In this document: positions 7,788 to 16,700 of the stretch, piece by piece
Numbering within the stretch: the stretch's first letter is position 1
Layout of the letters: each line of letters starts with the position of its first letter
Source: GCA-2786165 sp964625775
Lineage (GTDB): Bacteria > Pseudomonadota > Gammaproteobacteria > Legionellales > Legionellaceae
NCBI GenBank assembly: GCA_964625775.1
Contig: CAZVEH010000046.1
Location: forward strand, 1 to 18,559
Reading direction: 5' to 3'
DNA: 18,559 bases
The notes under the pieces: model-generated
Seen by the model: only the letters and a program-made list of their open reading frames with translations
Database searches by the model: none
What the model was told of the DNA's origin: nothing
Made by a program: the position numbers and the translations under genes

Positions 7788-8930
7788 TTAAATTTTATAA
7801 ATAAATTGCAGAACTGCTGCTTGGAAATGTGCCGTTACTGTACCAGTACTACTGGCATTTTTAATAGGTGAATTCGGAAGAAATCCGCCGTAGCTATACA
7901 AAATCTGTGCCGAAAATTCTTTTTGTATCGCAATGTCTACTCCAGCTGAAATAGCCCCAGACGCAGCAAGTGGATAACCTAGCGCATTTGTCGCTAGTGG
8001 AACTGGATTGGTTTCATAAATCAGAGAACAAAGTAATGCCAATCGAGCATTTGTTACATAACGCGTAATGGCTTGAAATGACCAAACATCCTTCCAATTT
8101 GTAGGCACTGAATAGGTCCCCGACGCAGAGTTATTGAATACCAATGTTTTCTGCAATGACCAGCCTGACCAATAGACCTTTTCTTCAAGAAACCACTTTT
8201 CACTTAATAAATGAATAATTCCCACAGAAGCTACTGCAGCTTGGCTGATAGTCATAGAAAAATTATTTATGGTTTTATTTGCAAGCGAGCTTGTTCCAGA
8301 TCCAAAAGTGTTGACAGGCGTGTACACAACAGCAGTCAATGAGTGTTGTTTATTAATTTCATAAAAAACCCCAATATCAGCAGTGAAATTTAGTCCAGAT
8401 ATTCTGTTCACTTCATTTCCAAGATTAGGAACAACAAAATTTAATTCAAAATACTTATTATCTTCAATATTCAAGCCCAAACCCAAAGTTATTTTGTCAG
8501 TCAACTTGTAGCTAGACTGAGCACCTATTCTATAATAAAGTGCGTTTGTTACTGTAGAGTCTTTTGCCACAATAGAATCAACGGGCCAATCCAGATGACC
8601 GTAAACACTGGGAGTTACATTGATGCCAAATACAAATTTATCAGTAAATCGATACGCGGTTAACACATATGGAAGAGAATTGTTTACAGCGCTTTGTGCA
8701 TCACCCGTAATCCCTGATGAGGTTCCTGTAAATCTAAAGGATGGTTTGATATAAACATTACCTAAAACTAACTGCGCAAGATTAGTTAGGTTAAGTTCGG
8801 CAGGATTCTGGTAAAAGTTGTCATTTAAAATTTGATCAACAGCGCTGTGAACAGCATTACTAAAAAAAATTGCTTGCACAAACGATACTATAATTAAAGA
8901 TTTAAAACACCTGGCTTGTATCAATGTCAT
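7788..8930 (-). CDS. FadL/OmpP1-family outer-membrane hydrophobic-compound porin
   Basis: The product is 380 aa from ATG 8930. It starts with a signal peptide of about 30 residues (hydrophobic LIIVSFVQAIFFS, probable cleavage after NAVHSA). The mature part is rich in alternating beta-strand patterns such as YVLTAYRFTDKFVFGINVTP, LTDKITLGLGLNI and FSAQILYSYGGF, typical of the FadL/toluene-transporter barrel, whose members move long-chain fatty acids or aromatic compounds across the outer membrane. The NPA motif (residues 42-44) matches the family. The mature N-terminus before NPA is very short, so the plug (hatch) seems reduced, and the protein ends in Ile rather than the usual aromatic residue. 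A longer in-frame TTG start exists at 8960. It is divergent from the NRPS genes, so a role with their product is possible but unproven. Confidence 0.72.
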   Translation of the reverse strand: MTLIQARCFKSLIIVSFVQAIFFSNAVHSAVDQILNDNFYQNPAELNLTNLAQLVLGNVYIKPSFRFTGTSSGITGDAQSAVNNSLPYVLTAYRFTDKFVFGINVTPSVYGHLDWPVDSIVAKDSTVTNALYYRIGAQSSYKLTDKITLGLGLNIEDNKYFELNFVVPNLGNEVNRISGLNFTADIGVFYEINKQHSLTAVVYTPVNTFGSGTSSLANKTINNFSMTISQAAVASVGIIHLLSEKWFLEEKVYWSGWSLQKTLVFNNSASGTYSVPTNWKDVWSFQAITRYVTNARLALLCSLIYETNPVPLATNALGYPLAASGAISAGVDIAIQKEFSAQILYSYGGFLPNSPIKNASSTGTVTAHFQAAVLQFIYKI

Positions 8931-8943
8931 ATATTTCAAGTGT

Positions 8944-8978
8944 ATTATATCCGTACTCAATAATGAGAATTCATTAAA
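8944..8978 (-). promoter_or_regulatory. Putative promoter with Fur-box-like sequence for fadL-like gene
   Basis: On the minus strand TATAAT (8949-8944) is a perfect -10 hexamer close to the fadL-like start. Upstream of it, where the -35 would lie, the plus strand reads AATAATGAGAAT-t-CATTAAA (8959-8978). This resembles the Fur consensus of three NATWAT hexamers, but with one extra base before the last one. AATGA and TCATT form a perfect inverted repeat in it. No good -35 hexamer is visible. If TATAAT is used, the leader is very short. Iron control is a hypothesis. Confidence 0.3.
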
Positions 8979-9115
8979 TAAAATATTTTAAAACATATGA
9001 AATCCAAAGATCGTACGTCTTTGAGTTAAAGTATCACTATCTATTTAACTATTTTATTAACTAAGGCGCAATATAATTTATTTGAATTACGCTGATTATC
9101 TGACAAGATACATCT

Positions 9116-9142
9116 TTGAAATACTATTAGATAGACTATAAT
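9116..9142 (+). promoter_or_regulatory. Putative promoter of the first NRPS gene
   Basis: TTGAAA (9116-9121) and a perfect TATAAT (9137-9142) are separated by 15 bp, slightly short of the optimum, in the AT-rich 242-bp region between the divergent fadL-like gene and the NRPS. Transcription would begin about 55 bp before ATG 9203. Apart from this and the Fur-like site, nothing else stands out in the gap. Confidence 0.4.
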
Positions 9143-9202
9143 TGAAAAAAACCTCACAATTATACTAAATGTTTAAAAATACACTTATATATCCGAGAAC
9201 GC

Positions 9203-12200
9203 ATGACACACGAATACTACCCACATAGCAGTTTATTACCTTTTTATATTAGGTGGCAAATTGAGCCTGAAAATACAAATTATAATTTGGCATTTTATTA
9301 TCAGTTATCAAATCAAGACGAAATACAAATACTTCTAAAAAGTGTTGAGAAACTCATTCATTTGATGCCACATCTAAGGCAAACCTTTGGCATCAAAAAC
9401 AAGCAATTAATTGCAACCATTCACGCTGAACTACCTGCTAATATAAATTACTTCACTTCAACTCCAGAAAATATTAATGGATTGCTGAGTAAACTATCCC
9501 AAGTACCACATGATCTTAACAGATCATCTATACATTTAAATATTGTAAGCTGTGATGATTGTTTTGTAGTGCTTTTTAATATACATCATATACTGGTAGA
9601 TGGTATTGGACTCGATACCCTGCTTCACAATTTAAACAGGTTAATCAACAATAAAACAGTTATCCTTATAGAACCTGATGAATACATTAAGTCAGTTCAA
9701 AAACGGTCTTTACAGCATCCTTGCGAAATAACCCATCAAACAAATGATTACATAACTAGCTTGGAGCATACTTTACACGAATATTCTTACAAAAAGGCAA
9801 ATAGAACAGCCTGTTTGCACTATAAAAAAATACTGGATAAAAACTTATTCAATACTCTTATACAATATAGCAAATCACAATCAATTAGCGTGTTCAATTT
9901 TTTGTTAATTGCAAATAATGTGTTTATTTCTAAATTACTTAATCAGAAAAACTCTATTGTTAACTACCCTGTTAATATCCGGACAAACAAATCACTTGAT
10001 GGTTGTTTTATTAAATTAATTCCGTTCCTATTAAAACAGAACAAAAAAGACTCTCTTTTATCATTGATTTCCTTATTTAAAGATCATCTAGAGTTTTACA
10101 AACAATTATCAAAATCGAATGAGACTTATGCCAATCAAATTTATTCATGTCCAAGCTTTGCAGAATCTAGTATTGCGAAACCAATACCGCTTGTGTTTAT
10201 GGACAAATATTATGCTTCAACTGTTTTTCCTCAAATAGCAAAGTCTAGTCTAAGTATTAAATATAGAATGTTAGATCATACAATTTATTTCACTTGTGAT
10301 GTATTGGTTGATTTTTTCCCCGAGTACCTAGCAGAAACTATATTAGATAGATACGTAAATTTTGTTAGCCGCCTAATAGAAAATAATACAAAAAAAATAG
10401 CTAATTTATCTATATTATTTAATCACGAAGAAATCAATCTCATTAACAATATCAATAAAACCTATAGCTATTATCCAAAGAACAAATCGATCTGCGAAAT
10501 AATAGAAGAATATTCATTAAAACAACCCAATAATATTGCATTGATTTATAACGATAAAACAATGACTTATTTTGAACTCAACAAAAAATCAAACCAAATT
10601 GCACATTATTTGGTAAATCTCAAAAATATAAGGCCAAATGATTACGTAGCGTTGTTTTTTTCAAGAGGCACTTCAACAATTATCGCAATGTTGGCAGTTT
10701 TAAAAACAGGAGCGGCCTATGTTAGCTTATCTAAAAACTCACCAGATCAAAGAATTCAATATGTCATTGATGATACTAAGACAAAATTAATCATCAGCGA
10801 ACCCGAACTCCTTATTCGTGCTCGTGAGATTTGTGCCAACTATAATGAAATGCAGTATCTCAGCCTAGATGAACCTGATAATTTTTTTCTTGAATTTCCA
10901 GCAAACAATCTTCCTATTCAAGTCTCACCAAATAGTCCAGCTCACATCATCTACACCAGTGGCACAACAGGCATGCCCAAAGGGGTAGTGATTGACCATA
11001 TAAATATTGCCTCATTAGTCATAAATGCTTCTTACTTTAAAGCAAATGAGCTAGACACTTTTGCATTGTTTGCTGATCTAACATTTGATGCTGCTACATT
11101 TGAAATCTGGGGGGCCTTACTAAATGGTTCGAGATTGTTTATTCCTAATGACCGATTAGAAGTGTTTGCTAATACGTTCAAATTTAAAGAATTGATATCG
11201 AAGAACCAAGTCACTATTCTTTTATTAACTAAAACAATATTTGACCAATTATTTCATATTGATGAAACGCTTTTTAGCGGATTAAATTATTTACTCATTG
11301 GGGGAGAAGCTCTCAACAAACATCTGATAGAAAAACTTTCAATATCTCAACATAAACCAGCTCACCTAATTAACGCTTATGGCCCAACCGAAAACACCAC
11401 TATTAGCACTACTTATGAAATTTCTTATGACTCTTTAAAAAACCAAAAAACCGTGCCTATTGGGACACCTATTTCTAACAGAGTTGCATACGTGCTCGAC
11501 ATTAATTTAAACCCATTACCAATGGGGGTGATTGGAGAATTATTTGTAGGTGGTGATGGGCTTTCTAGGGGATACCTCAATCAACCTAAGTTATCAAATA
11601 CAAACTTTATTCCCAATCCTTTTTTTAAACACAATAAAAAATTGATTTCAAAAAATGAAAAACTTTATAAGACGGGAGATTTAGTAAGAATATTAGATAC
11701 TAAGGGGCATATCGAATATATAGGTAGAAATGATTTTCAAATTAAAATAAGAGGATATCGAATTGAAACTAGTGAGATTGAACATCAATTGGAAAAGCAC
11801 CCTGAAATATTGCAAGCCATAGTTTTAACTAGCAATCAAGTCTCAACAAAAAAAGAAGAAGTTTATTTAATAGCCTATTATAAATCAGTGAACCAGAATT
11901 CTATAAATGAAAACTTATTAGAAAATTATTTGCGAACAGTATTGCCAGAATACATGATACCCTCTGCTTTTATTCTATTAACCGATTTTCCGAAAACACC
12001 TACCGGAAAACTTGACATGAAAGCATTGCCCATAAGAACAATGGTTCATTCAGTGATTGAACAACCAACCAATTTAAAACAAAAGATGGTTTGTGAAGCA
12101 TATTCAAAAGTACTCGGAATACAAGAGATTGGTATAAGCAGCGATTTTTTTAAGTTAGGTGGTAACTCAATTTTGGCGATAGAACTTGCCTCTATTTTGC

Positions 12201-13531
12201 ATCATAATTTTAATATTCATGTATCAGATATTTTTAAATTAAAAACACCAAAAAAAATATCTGAAAATACACAGCTCATAAACAACAATATTGAAAAAAA
12301 TCTAAATAAAATAAAAGATGACTTTATTCATACTAACAAACAGGCTCATCTCTACCGAAATTTGAATGACAAAGTTTCCAAGTATTTTTCATCAATTTAT
12401 GAACAAAGTTATAATTTTTCATCAAAAAACATCCAAAATATCCTGCTAACTGGAACTACAGGGTATCTTGGATGCAATGTTTTGAGACAAATTCTTCTGC
12501 ACACAAATTACAAAACATTTTTACTCATCAGATCCGAGTCTTCTGAAAAAGCGTTTCACGCTATAAATAGGAAATTTAAATTCTATTTTGATGATAATCT
12601 ATTAGCTCTACTTAATTCTAGAGTATTTATTATTAAATCTGACATTGAAAAAAATTTACTCGGCATGCCACAAAACGACTATGTAAAACTAAAAAACAGC
12701 GTAGATAGCATTATTCATTGTGCTGCTTTAACGAAGCACTATGGGAATTATGATGAGTTTTATTCAGCCAATGTTCAAGCCACCATTAATTTATTAGAAT
12801 TGTCTAAAGAAACCAAACAGAAAGATTTTCACTTTATTTCCACAATATCGACTCTAGATAACAATTATTCATCCTGTAACGACATATCTCTTTTTACAGA
12901 AGATGATGTTATTGAAATACTTGATAATCAACCTAACTTTTATATAAAAACCAAACACGAAGCTGAACAATATGTTATAGAATACAGAAAATTAGGCGTT
13001 TCATCCAATATATATAGAGTAGGAAATCTTGCATTTATTTCAAAAAACTTTCGTGTGCAAGAAAACATAGAGGATAACGCTTTTTTCAGTCGATTAAAAT
13101 GTTTGTTAACTCTCAAAATAGCAGCCAAAGAAATAGGCCTAGAAGAAATATCTCCTGTCGATTTAACAGCTCACGCAATTGTTAAAATAATGGATAAAAA
13201 TGAGTTATCTGATCAAATATTTCATATTTTTAATCCAAATTTATGTAATATAGTACATTTCTTATCTAAAATTAGTGATATTAGCGTGGTGACAATAAAT
13301 GATTTCCTAGACCAACTGGCCGAATACCTACGTAAACCAAATATGCACCATTCAATGATCATGCGCTTTTTGATACATCAAAATTGGGTCGATGGAGCAA
13401 ATAATATTCATATTATAAACTTCATTCTGCAGAGTAGAACCAACAAAATTTTAGAAAGCCTTGGTTTTAAATGGCCTGAAATTACTCAGTCAGAGTTTAA
13501 TGAATTTATAAAACATACATACCATAGCTAG
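9203..13531 (+). CDS. Single-module NRPS, C-A-T-R, predicted aliphatic amino acid
   Basis: This 1442-aa enzyme is one complete non-ribosomal peptide synthetase module with reductive release. The condensation domain (about 5-400) has an intact HHILVDG at 128-134. The adenylation domain (about 430-950) has YTSGTTGMPKG (584-594), NAYGPTE, YKTGDL, GRNDFQIKIRGYRIE and the catalytic Lys936. The carrier domain has FKLGGNS with the phosphopantetheine Ser989. The thioester reductase, an SDR fold from about 1080, has the NAD(P)H motif TGTTGYLG (1083-1090) and the triad Thr1214, Tyr1247 and Lys1251. Aligned by motif to GrsA, the specificity residues read D-A-F-L-L-G-A-T-I-K (629, 630, 633, 674, 698, 700, 725, 733, 734, 936), most like Leu/Ile codes. 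Expected product: an acylated amino aldehyde or alcohol. The A2 core is degenerate (AAYVSLSKNSP, normally AYVPLDP). GAG precedes ATG 9203. Strongly AT-rich; its paralogue follows. Confidence 0.92.
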   Translation: MTHEYYPHSSLLPFYIRWQIEPENTNYNLAFYYQLSNQDEIQILLKSVEKLIHLMPHLRQTFGIKNKQLIATIHAELPANINYFTSTPENINGLLSKLSQVPHDLNRSSIHLNIVSCDDCFVVLFNIHHILVDGIGLDTLLHNLNRLINNKTVILIEPDEYIKSVQKRSLQHPCEITHQTNDYITSLEHTLHEYSYKKANRTACLHYKKILDKNLFNTLIQYSKSQSISVFNFLLIANNVFISKLLNQKNSIVNYPVNIRTNKSLDGCFIKLIPFLLKQNKKDSLLSLISLFKDHLEFYKQLSKSNETYANQIYSCPSFAESSIAKPIPLVFMDKYYASTVFPQIAKSSLSIKYRMLDHTIYFTCDVLVDFFPEYLAETILDRYVNFVSRLIENNTKKIANLSILFNHEEINLINNINKTYSYYPKNKSICEIIEEYSLKQPNNIALIYNDKTMTYFELNKKSNQIAHYLVNLKNIRPNDYVALFFSRGTSTIIAMLAVLKTGAAYVSLSKNSPDQRIQYVIDDTKTKLIISEPELLIRAREICANYNEMQYLSLDEPDNFFLEFPANNLPIQVSPNSPAHIIYTSGTTGMPKGVVIDHINIASLVINASYFKANELDTFALFADLTFDAATFEIWGALLNGSRLFIPNDRLEVFANTFKFKELISKNQVTILLLTKTIFDQLFHIDETLFSGLNYLLIGGEALNKHLIEKLSISQHKPAHLINAYGPTENTTISTTYEISYDSLKNQKTVPIGTPISNRVAYVLDINLNPLPMGVIGELFVGGDGLSRGYLNQPKLSNTNFIPNPFFKHNKKLISKNEKLYKTGDLVRILDTKGHIEYIGRNDFQIKIRGYRIETSEIEHQLEKHPEILQAIVLTSNQVSTKKEEVYLIAYYKSVNQNSINENLLENYLRTVLPEYMIPSAFILLTDFPKTPTGKLDMKALPIRTMVHSVIEQPTNLKQKMVCEAYSKVLGIQEIGISSDFFKLGGNSILAIELASILHHNFNIHVSDIFKLKTPKKISENTQLINNNIEKNLNKIKDDFIHTNKQAHLYRNLNDKVSKYFSSIYEQSYNFSSKNIQNILLTGTTGYLGCNVLRQILLHTNYKTFLLIRSESSEKAFHAINRKFKFYFDDNLLALLNSRVFIIKSDIEKNLLGMPQNDYVKLKNSVDSIIHCAALTKHYGNYDEFYSANVQATINLLELSKETKQKDFHFISTISTLDNNYSSCNDISLFTEDDVIEILDNQPNFYIKTKHEAEQYVIEYRKLGVSSNIYRVGNLAFISKNFRVQENIEDNAFFSRLKCLLTLKIAAKEIGLEEISPVDLTAHAIVKIMDKNELSDQIFHIFNPNLCNIVHFLSKISDISVVTINDFLDQLAEYLRKPNMHHSMIMRFLIHQNWVDGANNIHIINFILQSRTNKILESLGFKWPEITQSEFNEFIKHTYHS

Positions 13532-13629
13532 AAAGCTTTGCTTTACAAGCTTACACAGTAAAAAATAGTAACAACGCTACTGTTCTATAATTACATGATA
13601 TTGTTTCTTTTATTCTGATGGCCACACTG

Positions 13630-13680
13630 CAGGAGATCCTTCAAACGGCTACACCGTTTTCAGGATGACGTGCTGGGGAG
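13630..13680. repeat. Dispersed palindromic (REP-like) repeat, copy 2
   Basis: The outer frame matches copy 1 at 13-50 (CAGGAGATCC, then GGATGACGTG and GGGGAG), with a different core. Here the fold is strong: ATCCT (13636-13640) pairs with AGGAT (13662-13666), then a two-base tc/tc mismatch, then AAACGG (13643-13648) pairs with CCGTTT (13654-13659) around the loop CTACA. It lies in the 237-bp gap between the two NRPS genes, where it could reduce read-through or stabilise the upstream transcript. It has no T-run on either strand. Confidence 0.75.
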
Positions 13681-13698
13681 ATACATAAAAATTATAAT

Positions 13699-13738
13699 TT
13701 GGTAATTCAGTAATCGATTGGTAAAATTATAATATAAT
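13699..13738 (+). promoter_or_regulatory. Putative promoter of the second NRPS gene
   Basis: TTGGTA (13699-13704) is followed after 17 bp by TAAAAT (13722-13727). Two overlapping TATAAT hexamers lie at 13728-13733 and 13733-13738. TTGGTAA is repeated at 13718-13724. This lies 31-70 bp before ATG 13769 and directly after the palindromic repeat. It suggests the second NRPS can be transcribed independently of the first. The Shine-Dalgarno sequence before 13769 is poor (AGG, about 15 bases upstream). Confidence 0.35.
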
Positions 13739-13768
13739 CAAACCATTTCCAGGTCGATTGAATCAGCC

Positions 13769-16700
13769 ATGAAAAAATATACTGCTCATAATAGCGTTTT
13801 ACCGTTTTTTTTATCCAAACAATTCGAGACAGAACTCCCCTGTTATAATCTATGTTTTGCTTATTTAATAAAAGAACACGCTCAGGTCGATTTAATTATT
13901 GAAAAACTTCATAAACTTGTCAAAATGCAAGCATACTTGAGACAAACATTTACTTTAGAAAACAATAGATTAATTGCTCAAATTCACGAGAATTTACCGC
14001 CTGAAATTAATTATCATGACTCATCTACAGATGAACTAGAAGTACTAGAAGCATCATTGATCAGTACAAAACATACAATTTCAACAAGTTCCTGTATCAA
14101 ACTCAATGTAATTAAGCTATCCGACATAAATAACTATTCATTATTGTTCAATATTCACCATATTTTGATGGACGGATACACTTTAGATCAATTTATAAGT
14201 GATTTGAACAGTATGATTGCGAATGAAGAAATTGATTGCATCAGTGATGAACAGTATTTACAGCAATTAATAAATGAACCACATCTTATTGAAGGAAAAG
14301 AGTTGGATGATTCGATCATCGAGTATCACAAAGAAATTGAGGAGATTTCTAATGATATTCCTTTCCATAGCAAACAACACAGCACAAAAATATTGTACTT
14401 TGTTGACTCTTTACCTGAGGCTATTTATCAGAAATTACTCTATACGAGCAAACAAAATCAGGTAAGTATATTTAATTTGCTCTTAATAGCTTGGAGTATT
14501 TTTATTGCAAAACTAAATAATCAGAAACATTCACTAGTTAATTACCCAGTAAATATTAGAACACAAAAAAATATTAATGGATGCTTCGTCAACACCGTTG
14601 CTTTGCCATTTTCTTTTTCACAGCAAGACTCCTACTCAGAAATCGTTAAAAATTGGCCTAGTAAAACAGTTTTTTTCAAAAAGATAGCAAGGCTAAAACT
14701 CAATCTCAATATTGAATCAATCTCTAGTTTTGCCAACTCTAATTATGCAAAAACAAAAGATTTAATCATTAATAAGGAACACATTTCAAGCAAAGTATTT
14801 CCACAAATTGCAAACTCAATACTCAGTATTAAGTATAAAGAAGAACAACAGAAGCTTGTTTTTAGCGCAGATATTTTTTCTGATTTATTTCCACAGTACA
14901 TCTGCGAATCTTTGTTACATCGTTTTTTTAATTTCTTATCCCGACTGTTAAACAACCCTCATCTTTTATTAACAAAAATTGATTTGACTTTTGAAACCGA
15001 AAAAAATCGAATTTTATATGACTTTAATCAAACAACAGAGTCATTTGTTCAAGATAAAAAACTTATTGATTTGTTTGAAGAACAGGTACTAGAGACACCT
15101 GCTCGTGTGGCACTTGTTTTTGAAGACATCAACTATACTTATACTGAGCTTAACGAAAAAGCCAATCAAATGGCTAATTTCTTACACAAGAATCATAAAA
15201 TAAAACCAGATCATCTGGTTGCAATGTTGTTGGACAGAAATGAATATACGGTAATATCCATACTAGCCATCTTAAAAACCGGAGGAGCTTACGTGCCTTT
15301 AGACTTAAGCTCACCACCTGAAAGACTAAACCATATTTTGCAAGACACCCAAACTGATATCCTCATTATCAATGAGAGCCGTCGAGGTAAATTATCTTTT
15401 ACAAATCAAAACTCACAGTTTGCGCCAAATCTGAATATCATACCGATTGACAGTGAGGATACTCAGCGTGAAATAGCAAAGTTTGAAAAATCTAACCTAA
15501 TGAATGTAGGCAGTACTACTGACCTTGCTTATGTGATTTACACAAGTGGTACTACAGGCAAACCCAAAGGAGTTATGGTCGAACATCACAGTGCTCTGAA
15601 TACCATCATTTTTCTGACAAAACATGTTTACCAGAACACCCAAAAAACCAAAAAACCATTGCGAATAACTGCTTTTACTAGCTATGCATTCGATGTTTCT
15701 GTTTCCGAGTTTTTTGTGCCTCTTATTACAGGCAATGAATTGCATCTATTAAGCAATACTTTAAGAAAAGACGTGTTACTAACAAGCAAGTATATTAATG
15801 CAAAAAAAATTAATTACATATATTTGCCGCCTGTTCTGCTTGCAAATTTACCCAAGATAAACTACCCCTCCCTGATAGGTATTGTGTATGCAGGCGAACC
15901 CTGCGACAAAGAAACAGCCTCGTATTGGTCGAAAAAAATCAATCTATACAATTATTATGGCCCCACAGAAACTTCTATTTATACGACTGGGGTTCGTTTA
16001 AAAAACGATGAAGTGGAAATCATTGGAAAACCAATATCTAACACCACAGCATATGTTTTGAGCCACGACTTTACACTTCAACCCATAGGTATTGTTGGAG
16101 AACTGTACATTGGGGGCAAAGGTGTAACGCGAGGCTATTTAAACCAGCCACAATTAACAAAAGAAAAGTTTATTCCCAACCCGTTTCAAACAGAAGATGA
16201 CAAGAGCTACGGTAAGAATGGTCAACTATATCAAACGGGGGATCTTGTTAAATGGACCCACACTGGCAGCATACAATACATAGGAAGAAATGATTTTCAA
16301 GTTAAAATAAGAGGACATCGTATAGAGTTAGCAGAAATCGAAGCAACTTTGCTGAAATATCCAAATATTAAGCACTCCATAGTGACAGTCAAAAAACATA
16401 TTGATGCAGGTGATGGCAATATTAGTCATTCTTTTTTAGTCGGATACTATGTAGCCAGTGAAAAAATTGACGAAATAATTTTGCAGGAGTATTTATCGTT
16501 ACATCTACCTGATTTCATGTTGCCTGATATTTTAATTCATTTGACTGATTTACCGATAAATCCCAATGGAAAATTAGACAGAGCAGCCTTACCCTCTCCA
16601 GAATTTTCAAATCATGAAGATCATATGCCACCGACAAATGAAAGAGAACAAATAATTTGCAATGCATTTTCTAAAATATTAATGATCAGCAAAATCAGCA

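Noticed and set aside
9203..13531. Lys2-type alpha-aminoadipate reductase (fungal lysine pathway)
   Set aside because: Lys2 has a similar order and length, but here the condensation motif HHxxxDG is intact, there are two paralogues with differing codes, and the window encodes DapA for the bacterial lysine route.
13533..13552. Hairpin of two AAGCTT hexamers just after the first NRPS as a terminator
   Set aside because: The stem is short and self-complementary by chance, and no T-run follows.
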